From contig JAZOVZ010000089.1 of the NCBI GenBank assembly GCA_045658965.1, positions 1 to 46,847 on the forward strand: a stretch of 46,847 nucleotides of DNA. The letters are read 5' to 3'. The position numbers were made by a program, and so were the translations under genes. Origin of the DNA: SVQP01 sp045658965 (GTDB lineage: Bacteria > Bacillota > Clostridia > Oscillospirales > CAG-272). The notes beneath the pieces were generated by a model, which saw only the letters and a program-made list of their open reading frames with translations, searched no databases and was not told the DNA's origin. Below, in pieces: positions 46,577 to 46,847 of the stretch (positions are counted from its first letter, which is position 1; each line of letters opens with the position of its first letter).

Positions 46577-46847
46577 AACGCACAGTTTTTTATCAGTTAT
46601 GATTGCCCCGAGGCAATCATAATACCACTGCGCGAAGCAAAATATCACGAAAAAGAGCTGCGCCATCGGGCTGCGGAAATAGCGGTAAAACAGCAGGGAT
46701 TTGTTCAATTATGAGCAGGTTCCTGCTTTTTTATATAACGTTAATGCTTTGTCGCAGTTTCCGTTGCCGCATTTGTGTCATAAACCTTTCTATTCGCATT
46801 CTCCCCCCTGCGCTTGGAACAAGCCTGCGCCAGCCTTCCCCCCTCCA
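46577..46847. repeat. 3'-UTR block and arm repeat, copy 3, cut by the window edge
   Basis: After the TPM gene come TGATTGCCccgaGGCAATCA (46599-46618), then GGGCTGCGGAAATAGC (about 46668-46683) and a terminator AGCAGGGAT...GGTTCCTGCT + TTTTTTA (46692-46733), then the stretch ending CCCCCCTGCGCTTGGAACAA. The order matches 4935-5126. No gene is visible to the window end. Confidence 0.72.

Overview
The window reads as a piece of a Bacillota (class Clostridia) chromosome, probably an uncultured gut or rumen relative of the Oscillospirales/Christensenellales. The basis is inference from gene content: mini-RNase III (MrnC), a DUF1836 regulator, the ACT + UPF0210 pair, a YdjG/YdjH/YdjI-type cluster, a Hol-Tox-type peptide, near-consensus sigma-A promoters (TTGACA-17-TATAAT) before most operons, strong Shine-Dalgarno sites and moderate to high GC. 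No name can be given from the sequence alone.

Layout. 1-763: 3' end of a 23S rRNA, tRNA-Lys(CTT), two tandem 5S rRNAs, tRNA-Asn(GTT). 765-1593: non-coding chains of small hairpins. 1646-4922 (+): NodB-like protein, HAD phosphatase, PHP phosphoesterase, esterase. 5439-14254 (-): trxA-trxB, a CE2-like lipoprotein esterase, and two large tandem surface proteins with a WNEW/GH99-like catalytic region and a CBM9-like C-terminus. 14362-14791 (-): a free-standing transcript with its own promoter and terminator that I cannot assign to a known RNA. 15065-16933 (+): DUF5696/GH101-like protein. 17171-20938 (-): pnuC behind a terminator-type attenuator, a GH106-like protein, a small RHH-like regulator and a membrane protein. 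21105-25627 (+): ACT/UPF0210 pair, two small membrane proteins, DUF1836, mrnC, a cyclophilin. 26086-28717 (+): rpmG-secE-nusG-rplK-rplA, with an unusual long SecE. 29107-29456: a compact type I toxin-antitoxin-like locus with an antisense RNA. 29738-33199 (-): UPF0145, PHP and two tandem NAT_N/GNAT_C-type acyltransferases. 33792-38144 (-): YwaF-like protein, alpha/beta hydrolase, ABC-2 exporter with a TetR regulator. 38211-40277 (-): M13 peptidase with an aberrant tail. 41359-41449 (-): tRNA-Ser(GCT) beside a tandem array of tRNA-3'-end-like repeats. 41658-43268 (+): prfC. 43462-46576 (+): SPFH/zinc-ribbon, zinc-ribbon membrane and TPM-domain proteins.

The carbohydrate genes (CE2 esterase, two surface glycosidase-like proteins, two intracellular glycosidase-like proteins) suggest a glycan-degrading lifestyle. 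The intergenic DNA is remarkably full of palindromic material: hairpin chains with constant linkers, GTAGGGG/CCCCTAC-bracketed elements, two ~440-bp elements with GTGTCATCCTGAGCG terminal inverted repeats, long inverted repeats that abut or invade gene ends, and a conserved 3'-UTR block upstream of hairpins.

The observations I would check first are the type I toxin-antitoxin locus, the orphan ~430-nt RNA, the pnuC leader, the hairpin chains, the tRNA-Ser mirror repeats, the SecE fusion and the ATC start codon.
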